From positions 1,922,001 to 1,986,000 of the forward strand of contig NZ_JANHDH010000001.1 of assembly GCF_026616195.1 (NCBI RefSeq): a DNA stretch of 64,000 nucleotides. The letters are read 5' to 3'. The notes under the pieces were generated by a model that saw nothing but the letters and a program-made list of their open reading frames with translations, was not told the origin of the DNA and did not search any database. The stretch's first letter is position 1, and each line of letters begins with the position of its first letter. The position numbers and the translations under genes were made by a program. Positions 8,851 to 17,482 of this stretch are shown here, one piece after another. This DNA comes from Haloarchaeobius amylolyticus. GTDB lineage: Archaea; Halobacteriota; Halobacteria; Halobacteriales; Natrialbaceae.

Positions 8851-9465
8851 ATGCGCGAGGACAGCCAGACACCGTCGAGGCGGGCCGCGCTGCGGCGGGT
8901 CGCCGGGCTCGCGACCGGGACGCTCCTCGCCGGGTGTCTCGGCGGCGAGGTCGGGACGACGGCCACGGAGTCGCCGGACACCGGGACGACGACGGAGACC
9001 GAACAGCCCACCGATACGACGGCGGAGACGGGGACGACCACGACGAGTGCCGACCACACCGTCGGGCTCTACACCGACCTCTACTTCGACCCCATCGGGC
9101 TCCACGTCGAGCCCGGCGACACCATCGCCTTCGAGCTGGTCTCCGGCGCCCACTCGGCGACCGCGTACCACCCCGACAACGAGGCCGTCCTGGAGCGCCG
9201 CGTCCCGCAGGCCGCGAAGGCGTGGGACACCGGCACCTGGAGCGAGACGGGGACGGTCAGGACGGCCACGCTGGCGGCCGAGGGCACGCACGACTACTTC
9301 TGCATCCCGCACAAGGGAGTCGAGATGATCGGCCGTATCGTCGTCGGCAGCCCGGGCGGCCCCGCGACCGAGTCGGGGAACCCCGACGGGACGCTCCCGG
9401 CGTCGGACCGCATCGTCTCCGAGGGGTCTGTCCCCTACGACGAGTGGTCGTCGGAGTCGGAGTGA
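8851..9465 (+). CDS. Halocyanin/plastocyanin-like blue copper lipoprotein
   Basis: 204 residues. Tat-type lipoprotein signal with SRRAALRR and a lipobox ending at C29 (TLLAGC), a Thr/Glu-rich linker, then one cupredoxin domain. The type I copper ligands fit C151, H154 and M159 (C-x2-H-x4-M in CIPHKGVEM), with H101 or H107 (GAHSATAYH) as the upstream His. It is a membrane-anchored, externally facing electron carrier. The ATG is two bases after the stop of the oxidase-like gene, so the two are one operon and probably redox partners. Confidence 0.85.
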   Translation: MREDSQTPSRRAALRRVAGLATGTLLAGCLGGEVGTTATESPDTGTTTETEQPTDTTAETGTTTTSADHTVGLYTDLYFDPIGLHVEPGDTIAFELVSGAHSATAYHPDNEAVLERRVPQAAKAWDTGTWSETGTVRTATLAAEGTHDYFCIPHKGVEMIGRIVVGSPGGPATESGNPDGTLPASDRIVSEGSVPYDEWSSESE

Positions 9466-9806
9466 CGACCGCGCCGGTGTCCCCGGCGGAGACGGCGCTG
9501 CACCACCAGCGCGCCACCACGGCGCGCGCGATTCTTGCCACACAGAGAATCGCAGGAAGGCGACGACCCGGATGCGTGGGAACACGACCCATGCGAGAGA
9601 CCATCATCGTTCTACACGCTGGACACGCGTCCGGGAATCGCGTGGACGAGCACCCACTTTCTGGACGCTAAACAACCTTATATTGACTTGATTCGATTTT
9701 AGTTTGGACATACGCCCATTAGGTAGCGAAATTCTGGACGCTCGTCAACGCTAACTACTAAATAGTAATCTCCCTACGCCATCGACCGGAGAAAACAGTC
9801 ACAAAC
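9466..9806. promoter_or_regulatory. Intergenic and promoter region of the first ammonium transporter
   Basis: No gene was recognised except the leader ORF at 9807. The left part is GC-rich and featureless; from 9657 it becomes AT-rich. TGGAC boxes occur at about 9619, 9660 and 9713, and the fullest one, TCTGGACGCTC, at 9733-9743. An ACAACCTTATA string starts at 9672. An imperfect palindrome TACTA-AA-TAGTA (9756-9767) could contain the TATA box for transcription starting near 9788. The same box and string recur before the second Amt gene. Confidence 0.55.
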
Positions 9807-9887
9807 ATGGTCGAAATAGCTGAAAACGTGGACGGTCGTATGGGTATCTCGGGTATCGGGTTCGGATTCGACGGGGTGAACTGCTGA
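9807..9887 (+). CDS. Short leader ORF overlapping the amtB start
   Basis: A 26-codon ORF (begins MVEIAENVDGRMG, ends FDGVNC) whose TGA shares its last base with the amtB ATG (TGATG at 9885-9889). A GGGGTGA Shine-Dalgarno-like stretch (9873-9879) lies inside it, 7 nt before the amtB ATG. It could be a translated leader that couples or gates amtB translation. The second Amt gene has a similarly placed short ORF of unrelated sequence. Translation is inferred only. Confidence 0.35.
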   Translation: MVEIAENVDGRMGISGIGFGFDGVNC

Positions 9888-11323
9888 TGTTGCCACTGCA
9901 GGCGGACGCGGCGGCCATCGCGAACAGCATCAACTACGTGTGGGTGCTCGTGGTGTCGTTCCTCATCTTCTTCATGCAGCCGGGCTTCGCGCTGCTGGAG
10001 GCGGGGCAGGTCCGTGCGAAGAACGTCGGGAACGTCCTGATGAAGAACATGACCGACTGGGGCCTGGGTGTCCTGGTCTACTTCCTCGTGGGAGCTGGGG
10101 TCGCCGGCATCGTCGGCAGCCTGACCTCCTCGAGCGCGCTCGACATCATGGGGGCGTTCTCGTACATCGGTGAACCCGGCGCGACCGGGTGGATCAACTG
10201 GGTGTTCGGCGCGGTGTTCGCCATGACGGCGGCCACCATCGTCTCCGGGGCAGTCGCGGAACGCATGGACTTCCGTGCGTACGTGGTCTTCGCTGGGGTC
10301 ATCACGGGCATCATCTACCCGGTCGTCCAGGGGCTGACCTGGTCCGGCGGCCTGCTCGCCGGACCGTCCGCTGGCGGGTACCTCGGGAGCGCACTCGGCG
10401 TCGGCTACCTCGACTTCGCCGGCGCGACCGTCGTCCACATGGTGGGCGGCATCGCGGGCCTCGTCGCCGCGAAGATGGTCGGCCCGCGCAAGGGTCGCTT
10501 CGACGAGGACGGCAACAGCCAGCCCATCCCGGGCCACTCGATGCTGCTCGCCGTGCTCGGCACGCTCATCCTCGCGTTCGGCTGGTACGGCTTCAACGTC
10601 GGCACGCAGGCGACGGTCCTGTCGGTCGCCGACGACGGCTCGGTCGCCTTCATGGGCGCTGCACTCGGACGCGTCGTGCTCGTCACCACGCTCGGCATGG
10701 GTGCCGGCGCGGTGGCCGCGATGCTCGTCTCGACGTTCTGGCAGGGCAAGCCGGACCCGCTCTGGATGGCGAACGGCCTGCTGGCCGGCCTCGTGGCGGT
10801 CACGGGCGCGGTCCCGCACGTCACCTGGTGGGGCGGCCTCATCCTCGGTGCCCTCGGCGGCGCCATCGTGCTGCCGGCGTACCGCTGGACGGTCGACTCG
10901 CTGAAGATCGACGACGTGTGTGGCGTCTTCGCGGTCCACGGCGCGGCCGGCGCGCTGGGGACGGTCCTCATCCCGGTGTTCGGGGCGTCCAGCTCGGGCG
11001 TCGCCATCCTGGGTGACGGCTACGCCTTCATGGGCGTGACCCAGCTCGTCATGCAGGTCCTCGGCGTCGCCATCATCGCGCTGTGGACGGTCGCGGCGAC
11101 CGCGGTCACGTTCAAGGTGCTCGACTCGGTGTTCGGGCTGCGTGTCTCCGAGGAGGAGGAGGTCGCCGGCCTCGACGCAGGCGAACACGGCATCTCGACG
11201 TACCCCGAGTTCGTCGGCGACAGCGGCCCGGACTCGCCCCGTGCCACGCTGAGCACGGACGGCGGCGTCCGCACCGACGGCGGCGAGACGGTCCCGGAGT
11301 CCGGAGGTGAGACCGATGACTGA
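9887..11323 (+). CDS. amtB: Ammonium transporter, Amt family
   Basis: 478 residues, an integral membrane ammonium channel/transporter. The twin-histidine pore residues are H184 ([11 protein letters not shown]) and H351 ([12 protein letters not shown]). Family motifs [17 protein letters not shown] and [11 protein letters not shown] are intact. The C-terminal tail (about 55 residues, with [10 protein letters not shown] then repeated TDGG) is the P-II docking region. The gene overlaps glnK by 8 nt and is preceded by a leader ORF and the TGGAC boxes. In this family P-II binds the cytoplasmic face and blocks uptake when nitrogen is plentiful. Confidence 0.95.
   Translation: MLPLQADAAAIANSINYVWVLVVSFLIFFMQPGFALLEAGQVRAKNVGNVLMKNMTDWGLGVLVYFLVGAGVAGIVGSLTSSSALDIMGAFSYIGEPGATGWINWVFGAVFAMTAATIVSGAVAERMDFRAYVVFAGVITGIIYPVVQGLTWSGGLLAGPSAGGYLGSALGVGYLDFAGATVVHMVGGIAGLVAAKMVGPRKGRFDEDGNSQPIPGHSMLLAVLGTLILAFGWYGFNVGTQATVLSVADDGSVAFMGAALGRVVLVTTLGMGAGAVAAMLVSTFWQGKPDPLWMANGLLAGLVAVTGAVPHVTWWGGLILGALGGAIVLPAYRWTVDSLKIDDVCGVFAVHGAAGALGTVLIPVFGASSSGVAILGDGYAFMGVTQLVMQVLGVAIIALWTVAATAVTFKVLDSVFGLRVSEEEEVAGLDAGEHGISTYPEFVGDSGPDSPRATLSTDGGVRTDGGETVPESGGETDD
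11303..11310 (+). promoter_or_regulatory. Strong Shine-Dalgarno site for glnK
   Basis: GGAGGTGA lies 5 nt before the glnK ATG at 11316 and inside the amtB coding end. It fixes the glnK start and shows internal re-initiation within an amtB-glnK transcript. Confidence 0.7.
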
Positions 11324-11684
11324 TGTCGAGGCCATCGACACCGACATCAAGATGGTCGTCGCGATCATCCGGCCCGACCGCCTGACCGACGTCAAGCGTG
11401 CCCTGGCCGAGACCGGTGCGCCGTCGCTGACCGTGACGGACGTCTCCGGTCGCGGGTCACAGCCCGCCAAGAAGAGCCAGTGGCGCGGCGAGGAGTACGT
11501 CGTCGACCTCCACCAGAAGGTCAAGGTCGAGACCGTCGTCGCCGACGTCCCGGCCGAGGACGTGGTCTCCGCCATCGCCGAGGCCGCCCACACGGGCGAG
11601 AAAGGCGACGGCAAGATATTCGTCCTTCCCGTCGAGGGCGCCTACCAGGTCCGCACCGGGAAGGAGGGGGTGGAAGCAGTGTAG
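11316..11684 (+). CDS. glnK: Nitrogen regulatory protein P-II
   Basis: 122 residues. P-II proteins sense 2-oxoglutarate and ATP/ADP and plug Amt channels. The T-loop ([24 protein letters not shown]) carries Y61 at the classical modification position. The B-loop and C-terminal motifs [12 protein letters not shown]-like ([12 protein letters not shown]) and AYQVRTG are present. The ATG at 11316 has a strong Shine-Dalgarno and overlaps amtB by 8 nt. The domain differs at only 16 of 105 aligned positions from the P-II domain fused to the second Amt, so the two arose by recent duplication or are kept alike by gene conversion. Confidence 0.95.
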   Translation: MTDVEAIDTDIKMVVAIIRPDRLTDVKRALAETGAPSLTVTDVSGRGSQPAKKSQWRGEEYVVDLHQKVKVETVVADVPAEDVVSAIAEAAHTGEKGDGKIFVLPVEGAYQVRTGKEGVEAV

Positions 11685-11990
11685 GCGAGCGCCGACGGCA
11701 GGTGCCGCCCTCCCTGTGCCACCACTACTGACTTCCGGTCCCTAGCATTCGCAGGCAAGACACCGCGGGCCACGCGCGACATGGTGAACGGCCCGCATCC
11801 CTCCTCATTCTGACACGACATCCGTCTGGTTCTGTGGCAACATTTGTCCAGAGCGTGGCGGTGTTACAACCTTATACACACTGTATCCGATTATAATCTG
11901 GACGCTCGAATTATTACAGGCGAAAAACTGGACACCTGCAGTACGTAGCTTTATGTGATACAGTTCCGTGAGCGTTTAACCGAAGTGAGC
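11685..11990. promoter_or_regulatory. Promoter region of the Amt-P-II fusion gene
   Basis: No gene was seen. TCTGGACGCTC at 11897-11907 is an exact copy of the box before amtB; a related AACTGGACACC lies at 11926-11936 and an inverted copy (TGTCCAGAGCG) at 11845-11855. ACAACCTTATA starts at 11866, as before amtB. TTTATGTG near 11950 could be the TATA box, putting the boxes just upstream of it, as expected for an activator or nitrogen regulator. Confidence 0.55.
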
Positions 11991-12077
11991 ATGACGGAAT
12001 TCACGAATTCCAGCCACTCGGTGCACGAACGTCCAGCAAGTATCGACGCGACCGCGGAGGTGGGAAGATGGTACTGA
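11991..12077 (+). CDS. Short leader ORF overlapping the Amt-P-II fusion start
   Basis: A 28-codon ORF starting [15 protein letters not shown] that overlaps the fusion gene ATG (12068) by 10 nt in another frame. A GGAGGTG Shine-Dalgarno (12056-12062) for the fusion gene sits inside it. The arrangement parallels the leader ORF before amtB, although the peptide sequences are unrelated. It may couple translation, or the ATG may be fortuitous. Confidence 0.3.
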   Translation: MTEFTNSSHSVHERPASIDATAEVGRWY

Positions 12078-13738
12078 CCCCCCTCCAGACCGACGTCGCC
12101 ACCCTCGTCGAGGGCCTGAACCTCATGTGGGTGCTCGTCGTCACCTTCCTCATCTTCTTCATGCACGCCGGCTTCGCCATGCTGGAGGCCGGACAGGTGC
12201 GCTCGAAGAACGTCGCGAACCAGTTGACCAAGAACATGCTGACCTGGAGCGTCGGCGTGATGCTGTACTTCGCGCTGGGTGCGGGTATCGCGACGCTGGT
12301 CGGTGCATGGACCGGTCCCAACACCGCCACGGTCGGCGGGGCATTCGGCTACATCAACGACGGCTCCGGCGCGTGGGTCAGCTGGCTCTTCGGCGCGGTG
12401 TTCGCCATGACCGCGGCCACCATCGTCTCCGGCGCGGTCGCCGGGCGCGCCAAGCTCCGTGCCTACGTCGGCTACACCATCCTCCTCGCGGGCGTCATCT
12501 ACCCCGTCGTGGTCGGGTTCACGTGGGGCGAGGGCATCCTCTACCAGCTCGGCTTCCACGACTTCGCGGGCGGCATGATCGTCCACGGGATGGGCGGCGT
12601 CGCCGGCCTCACCGCCGCGTGGGTCATCGGCCCGCGCATCGACCGCTACAACCCGGACGGCAGCACGAACGTCATCCCGGGCCACTCCCTGACGTTCGCC
12701 GTGCTCGGCACGCTCATCCTCGCGTTCGGCTGGTACGGCTTCAACGTCGGGACCGCCGCGACCGTGTTCTCGCCGGCCCAGGCCGCCGAGGGCACCCTCG
12801 CACTCGGTGACTTCGCCTACGTCGGCCGCGTCGCGCTCGTCACCACCCTCGGGATGACCGCGGGGGCCATCGGCGCCGCGACCGTCTCGCTGGTCAAGAC
12901 CCAGAAGGTCGACACCCTCTACGTCGCGAACGGCCTGCTCGCCGGCCTCGTCGGCATCACGGGCATCGCGGACGCCATCGTCTGGCCCGGTGCCATCGCG
13001 GTCGGCCTCCTGGCCGGGGCACAGCTCCCGGTCGTCTTCGAGTTCGTCGAGAAGCGCCTCAAGATCGACGACGTGTGTGCGGTCTTCCCGGTCCACGGCT
13101 CGGCGGGCATCCTCGGCGCGCTCGCGTTCCCGCTGGTCGCGGTTCCCGGTGCCGAAGCGAGCTTCGTCGCCCAGATCGCGGGCGTCGTGCTCATCGTCGG
13201 CTGGACCGTCCTCGCGACCGGCCTCGTCTTCGGCGCCGCGAAGGCACTCGGCCAGGCTCGCGTCTCCGAATCCCACGAGCGCGAGGGCCTCGACGTCAGC
13301 GAACACGGCGTCGACACCTACCCCGAGTTCGGCCAGCCCGACGTCGTCACCGACGGCGGCATGGACGTGTTCCGCACCGACGGCGGCCACCCCGACGCCA
13401 TCAAGATGGTCGTCGCGTACATCCGCCCGGACAAGCTCGGTGACGTCAAGCAGTCGCTCGCGGCCACCGGCGCACCGTCGCTGACCGTGACGAACGTCTC
13501 CGGCCGCGGCTCCCAGCCCGCCAAGAAGGGCCAGTGGCGCGGCGAGGAGTACGTCGTCGACCTCCACCAGAAGGTCAAGGTCGAGACCGTCGTCGCCGAC
13601 ATCCCGGCCGACGACGTGGTCGAGGCCATCGCGGACGCGGCCCACACCGGCGAGAAGGGCGACGGCAAGGTGTTCGTCATGCCGGTCGACGACGCCTACC
13701 AGGTCCGCACCGGCAACCGCGGTCCGGACGCGGTCTAG
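12068..13738 (+). CDS. Ammonium transporter with fused C-terminal P-II domain
   Basis: 556 residues. Residues 1 to about 400 are a complete Amt channel with the twin histidines H173 ([10 protein letters not shown]) and H343 ([12 protein letters not shown]). A tail like that of amtB ([19 protein letters not shown]) leads without a stop into a complete P-II domain (about 443-553) with T-loop Y495 in RGEEYVVD and [12 protein letters not shown]. The normally diffusible gate is therefore tethered to its own channel. The reading frame is open across the junction and the linker matches the amtB tail, so the gene looks like a duplicated amtB-glnK pair whose intergenic stop was lost. Confidence 0.93.
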   Translation: MVLTPLQTDVATLVEGLNLMWVLVVTFLIFFMHAGFAMLEAGQVRSKNVANQLTKNMLTWSVGVMLYFALGAGIATLVGAWTGPNTATVGGAFGYINDGSGAWVSWLFGAVFAMTAATIVSGAVAGRAKLRAYVGYTILLAGVIYPVVVGFTWGEGILYQLGFHDFAGGMIVHGMGGVAGLTAAWVIGPRIDRYNPDGSTNVIPGHSLTFAVLGTLILAFGWYGFNVGTAATVFSPAQAAEGTLALGDFAYVGRVALVTTLGMTAGAIGAATVSLVKTQKVDTLYVANGLLAGLVGITGIADAIVWPGAIAVGLLAGAQLPVVFEFVEKRLKIDDVCAVFPVHGSAGILGALAFPLVAVPGAEASFVAQIAGVVLIVGWTVLATGLVFGAAKALGQARVSESHEREGLDVSEHGVDTYPEFGQPDVVTDGGMDVFRTDGGHPDAIKMVVAYIRPDKLGDVKQSLAATGAPSLTVTNVSGRGSQPAKKGQWRGEEYVVDLHQKVKVETVVADIPADDVVEAIADAAHTGEKGDGKVFVMPVDDAYQVRTGNRGPDAV

Positions 13739-13798
13739 ACACCCCTACTTTGCTCTTACGGCCAGAGAGCATCTGACACGGGCGAATCGGCCAGTGCG

Positions 13799-13804
13799 TT
13801 TTTT
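13799..13804 (+). terminator. T-tract after the ammonium transport genes
   Basis: Six T residues (GTTTTTTATG) about 60 nt after the fusion gene stop and 30 nt before the next ATG. Archaeal termination commonly uses such T-runs. It separates the ammonium module from the TetR gene. Confidence 0.5.
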
Positions 13805-13833
13805 ATGATACCAGTCGCTGTTCCTACCGAGAC

Positions 13834-14412
13834 ATGGCGGGGGGACCGAAACCAGTCGTCGAGAGCGCCATCATGGAGGCCACACGGGAGGCACTGGCCG
13901 AGGAGGGGTACCGCGAGCTCTCGTTCGAGACGGTCGCGACGGGGTGTGAGTACGACGAGGGCACCCTCGACCGGTACTACGACGACACCACGCATCTCGT
14001 CGCATCGTTCCTCGAGTACGAGAGCGACCGGTTCGCCGAGCTGGTGATGCTCGCACCCGAGGAGCCACATCTCCGGCTCCGGGTGCTGCTGGAGGCGCTG
14101 GTCGGGCTCGACACGCTCGACGCCGACGGCCTGCTCGAACCCTACCTCGAGCTGTACGTCCAGGCCCTGCGCGACGAGCGCATCCAGGCCAGCCTCGACA
14201 GCCTCCACTCGGTGATGTACGACTCCCTGGTCGAGACCATCGAAGCGGGCGTCGAGGTCGGCTGCTTCGACCCCGTCGACCCGGACCTCGCCGCCTCGGC
14301 CATCTTCTCGGTCCACGAGGCCGCACTCCGACAGGAGGCGCTGGGCAACGACTCCGCCCGGCTGCGGGACGCACTGGACCAGTTCGTCCTCGCCGACATC
14401 CGGAGCGCCTGA
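13834..14412 (+). CDS. TetR/AcrR family transcriptional regulator
   Basis: 192 residues. The N-terminal helix-turn-helix fits TetR (ATREALAEEGYRELSFETVATGCEYDEGTLDRYYDD, residues about 15-50), ending in the aromatic YYDDTTHLV that usually reads YF.sKe.L. The remaining helical domain binds an unknown ligand (VGLDTLDADGLLEPYLELYVQAL). Its position right after the ammonium genes does not by itself imply control of them; a T-tract lies between. No palindrome was seen in its own promoter. Confidence 0.8.
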   Translation: MAGGPKPVVESAIMEATREALAEEGYRELSFETVATGCEYDEGTLDRYYDDTTHLVASFLEYESDRFAELVMLAPEEPHLRLRVLLEALVGLDTLDADGLLEPYLELYVQALRDERIQASLDSLHSVMYDSLVETIEAGVEVGCFDPVDPDLAASAIFSVHEAALRQEALGNDSARLRDALDQFVLADIRSA

Positions 14413-14485
14413 CACCTCGTCCGGGTGGGACTTGGAATGCGAGAGCGAAGAGGCATGTAGCCTCGTGTGGTACTTGTTCACACAG

Positions 14486-15136
14486 ATGTTCCAGAACAGG
14501 ACGGAGGCAGCCGAGCGACTGTTCGAGGTCATCGACGCGCGCGACCTGGAGAACGAGGTCGACCTCGTCGTCGCCGTACCGCGGGGCGGACTCCCGCTGG
14601 GGCGCGTCGTCGCCGACGAACTCGAGGTCCCGCTCGACATCGTCGCCGCCAAGAAACTGGGCGCGCCGGGCAACTCGGAACTGGCCATCGGGGCGGTCGC
14701 GGCCGACGGGAGCCTGTGGCGCAACGAACCACTCATCGCCCGTCTCGGCGTCGACGAGGCGTACATCGACGAGGAGCGCGAGCGCGTGGCCCAGTTGGCC
14801 CGCGAGAAGGCCGAGCGCTACCGGGTCGACGGGCCGGAGACCGTCGCTGGCAGGCGGGTGCTGATCGTCGACGACGGCGTCGCGACCGGCGCGACCATGT
14901 TCGCCTGCGTGGAGTCGCTGCGGAACGCCGACGCCGCCTCGGTCGTCGTCGCCGTCCCGGTCGGGCCGCCGAACACGCTCGAACAGCTCCGGCAGGTCGC
15001 GGACGACGTGGTCGTGGTCGAGGCACCGCCGCACTTCGCCGCCGTCGGGCAGTTCTACGAGCGCTTCGAGCAGGTCTCCGACGAGGAGGCTATCGCGATG
15101 CTGCACGGAGAGCGCCCTGGAGCGCCCGGCGTTTGA
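14486..15136 (+). CDS. Phosphoribosyltransferase-domain protein
   Basis: 216 residues. The PRPP-binding motif VLIVDDGVATGATM (about 126-139) and the upstream VDLVVAVPRGGLPLGRVVADEL identify a type I phosphoribosyltransferase fold. The long middle region (about 60-120) is helical, as in the stand-alone PRT-domain family of unknown substrate. The start MFQNRTEAAERLFEVI is preferred over an earlier in-frame GTG. The 3' end overlaps the convergent DMT transporter gene by 47 nt, so both C-termini are encoded on opposite strands of the same bases. Confidence 0.8.
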   Translation: MFQNRTEAAERLFEVIDARDLENEVDLVVAVPRGGLPLGRVVADELEVPLDIVAAKKLGAPGNSELAIGAVAADGSLWRNEPLIARLGVDEAYIDEERERVAQLAREKAERYRVDGPETVAGRRVLIVDDGVATGATMFACVESLRNADAASVVVAVPVGPPNTLEQLRQVADDVVVVEAPPHFAAVGQFYERFEQVSDEEAIAMLHGERPGAPGV

Positions 15137-15992
15137 CCAGCGCGAAGCCCACGCAGATGACGACGAAGCCCGCGACGGTCCCGCCGGAGACCACCTCGTC
15201 CAGCCAGAGCCAGCCGACCAGCGTCGCGAACACGGGCGCGACGTAGCCGACGAGATTGATCTCGACCGGGCCGAGCCGGTCCAGCAGCGCGAAGTAGAGC
15301 AGGTAGCCGACCACGCCGGCCGCGAGCACCAGGTAGCCGAAGGCGACGACGACGCGGGAGGTGACCGCGACCGTCTGTGCCTCGCCCGCGAGGACGCTGC
15401 CGACGTGGAGGAGCGGCCCGCCGACGAGCATCATCCAGCCCTGCCTGGCGGCGACCCCGAGCTGTGGGCTCTCGCGGCGCAGGCCGACGGCGGCGAGCGC
15501 GAAGGCGACCGCCGAGGCCAGCAGGAGCGCGACCCCGACCGGGTCCGGGGCGTCGACCGCAGTCGGCCCGGGGACGGCGAGGACAGCGGTCCCGACGAGG
15601 CCGAGGCAGACGCCGGCCACCCGGGAGGGAGTCGGCTGTGCGGTGTCGAGGAACGCGGCCGCGAAGCCGACGCTCCAGATGGGGACGGTCGCGAGCACGA
15701 CCGCGCCGACCGCGCCGGAGACCCGCGCCTGGCCGGCGAACAGCAGGCCGTTGTGTATCGCGATGATACCGACGCCGCCGACGAGGACGGTCCGGGCGTC
15801 CCCCGCACTCGGCCAGATGCGCTGGCCGCGGGCGACCGCGTAGGCGAGCACGACGAGCCCGATGGCGTCGAAGCGGAGCGCGGCCATGAGGAGGGGTTCG
15901 ACGCCGGCTCTCGCGGCGCGGATGGCCGGGTACGACGCACCCCACAGGGCGGCGAGTGCGACGAAGCCGAACAGGTTCTCGTGTCGCGTCAC
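15090..15992 (-). CDS. EamA/DMT superfamily exporter
   Basis: 300 residues, ten predicted hydrophobic segments arranged as two EamA repeats (LAALWGASYPAIRAA near the N-terminus, then ALAAVGLRRESPQLG and APVFATLVGWLWLDEVVSG in the second half). The start is a GTG (complement of 15990-15992) giving VTRHENLFGFVALAALWG. The open frame continues upstream for some 460 codons antisense to hemL, but that is a GC-bias artefact. It is a predicted metabolite exporter of unknown substrate. It overlaps the convergent phosphoribosyltransferase gene. Confidence 0.82.
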   Translation of the reverse strand: MTRHENLFGFVALAALWGASYPAIRAARAGVEPLLMAALRFDAIGLVVLAYAVARGQRIWPSAGDARTVLVGGVGIIAIHNGLLFAGQARVSGAVGAVVLATVPIWSVGFAAAFLDTAQPTPSRVAGVCLGLVGTAVLAVPGPTAVDAPDPVGVALLLASAVAFALAAVGLRRESPQLGVAARQGWMMLVGGPLLHVGSVLAGEAQTVAVTSRVVVAFGYLVLAAGVVGYLLYFALLDRLGPVEINLVGYVAPVFATLVGWLWLDEVVSGGTVAGFVVICVGFALVKRRALQGALRAASR

Positions 15993-16100
15993 GGGTCGAC
16001 CGACGACGGGTCCCACATTAGGAGTTGCGTGGTGGCAACGCTCAACACGATCCGCGGTCAGTGAGTCAACCCTTTTAGGACCGACTCCGAACGCCCAGCC

Positions 16101-17441
16101 ATGCACGAGGAGAACTCGCGGAACCTGTACGACCGGGCACTCTCCGTCATGCCCGGTGGCGTCAACTCTGCGGTCCGTGCCGCCATCGAGCCGTACCCCT
16201 TCTTCGTCGAACGCGGCGACGGCGGCCACGTCATCGACGCCGACGGCAACCGCTACATCGACTGGGTGATGGGCCTCGGGCCGCTCCTGCTCGGTCACGA
16301 CCTGCCCCAGCCGGTCCAGTCCGCGGTCCAGAAGCACGCGAGCAACGGTCCGATGTTCGGCGCCCCCGCCGAGATCGAGGTCGAACACGCCGAGTTCGTC
16401 ACCCGGCACGTCCCGAGCGTCGAGATGATCCGGTTCGTGAATTCGGGGACCGAGGCGACCGTCTCCGCGGTGCGCCTCGCCCGCGCCTACACCGGCCGCG
16501 ACAAGATCGTCGTGATGCAGGGCAGCTACCACGGCGCGAACGATTCCACGCTCGTCGAAGGCGAAGGCGGCGACCTCCACCCCTCCAGCCCGGGCATCCC
16601 CGACGACTTCGCCGAGCACACCATCGCCATCCCGTTCAACGACCACGAGGCCGCCCACAACGTCTTCGAGAAGCACGGCGACGACATCGCGGGCGTCCTC
16701 GTCGAGCCCATCCTCGCGAACTACGGCATCGTCTCCCCGACCGACGAGTACCACGAGACGCTCGAAGACCTGTGTGAGGACCACGGCTCCCTGCTCATCT
16801 TCGACGAGGTCATCACCGGCTTCCGCGTCGGCGGCCTCCAGTGCGCCCAGGGCAAGTTCGACATCGACCCCGACATCACCACGTTCGGGAAGATCATCGG
16901 CGGCGGCTTCCCCGTCGGCGCCATCGGCGGCAAGTCCGATATCATCCGGAACTTCACGCCCTCGGGCGACGTGTTCCAGGCCGGCACCTTCTCGGGCCAC
17001 CCCGTGACGATGGCCGCCGGGCTGGAGACCCTCAAGTTCGCCGCCGAGAACGACGTGTACGACCACGTGAACTCCCTCGGTGAGAAGCTCCGGCGTGGCC
17101 TCACCGAGCTCTGTGCCGACTACGCCCCCGAGTACACCGTCGTCGGGACCGACTCGATGTTCAAGGTCATCTTCACGCGCGAGGGGCCGGCAGACCTCGA
17201 AGGCCAGTGTGAAGACGGCTGCCGGCAGCGCCAGGAGTGCCCGCGCTTCGCGTACTGCCCGAAGAACGGCGGCGACGTGGCCTCGGCCGAGACCGACCGC
17301 TGGCGGCGGCTCTTCTGGCCCAAGATGAAAGAACAGGGCGTCTTCCTCAGCCAGAACCAGTTCGAGTCCCAGTTCGTGAGCTACGGCCACACCGAGGAGG
17401 ACGTCGAGGAGACGCTGGACGCGTACAGGGAAGCGCTGTAG
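16101..17441 (+). CDS. hemL: Glutamate-1-semialdehyde 2,1-aminomutase
   Basis: 446 residues of the PLP-dependent class III aminotransferase fold. It makes 5-aminolevulinate from glutamate-1-semialdehyde. Signatures are [44 protein letters not shown] and the PLP lysine K264 in [15 protein letters not shown]. Near the C-terminus an insertion holds four cysteines spaced C370-x3-C374-x5-C380-x5-C386, not a feature of the bacterial enzyme and possibly a metal site. The ATG at 16101 is well placed. hemB lies upstream and hemC downstream on the same strand. Confidence 0.95.
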   Translation: MHEENSRNLYDRALSVMPGGVNSAVRAAIEPYPFFVERGDGGHVIDADGNRYIDWVMGLGPLLLGHDLPQPVQSAVQKHASNGPMFGAPAEIEVEHAEFVTRHVPSVEMIRFVNSGTEATVSAVRLARAYTGRDKIVVMQGSYHGANDSTLVEGEGGDLHPSSPGIPDDFAEHTIAIPFNDHEAAHNVFEKHGDDIAGVLVEPILANYGIVSPTDEYHETLEDLCEDHGSLLIFDEVITGFRVGGLQCAQGKFDIDPDITTFGKIIGGGFPVGAIGGKSDIIRNFTPSGDVFQAGTFSGHPVTMAAGLETLKFAAENDVYDHVNSLGEKLRRGLTELCADYAPEYTVVGTDSMFKVIFTREGPADLEGQCEDGCRQRQECPRFAYCPKNGGDVASAETDRWRRLFWPKMKEQGVFLSQNQFESQFVSYGHTEEDVEETLDAYREAL

Positions 17442-17482
17442 CGACCGACCGCATTTCTCCCTCCGCTCCCTACTCCCATCCG

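Noticed and set aside
13350-13410. Frameshift or missing stop as the cause of the Amt-P-II fusion
   Set aside because: The frame is continuous, codon use is uniform, and the join is made of clean TDGG-type linker; the fusion is taken as real although resequencing would settle it.
9758-13645. Long minus-strand frames opposite both Amt genes (618 and 564 residues)
   Set aside because: They are antisense to clearly conserved Amt and P-II sequence, are extremely rich in Asp, Arg, Glu and His, and contain no recognisable fold.
15993-17390. N-terminal extension of about 460 residues on the DMT exporter frame
   Set aside because: It is antisense to hemL, with no membrane or domain pattern; the GTG at 15992 starts directly at the first span.
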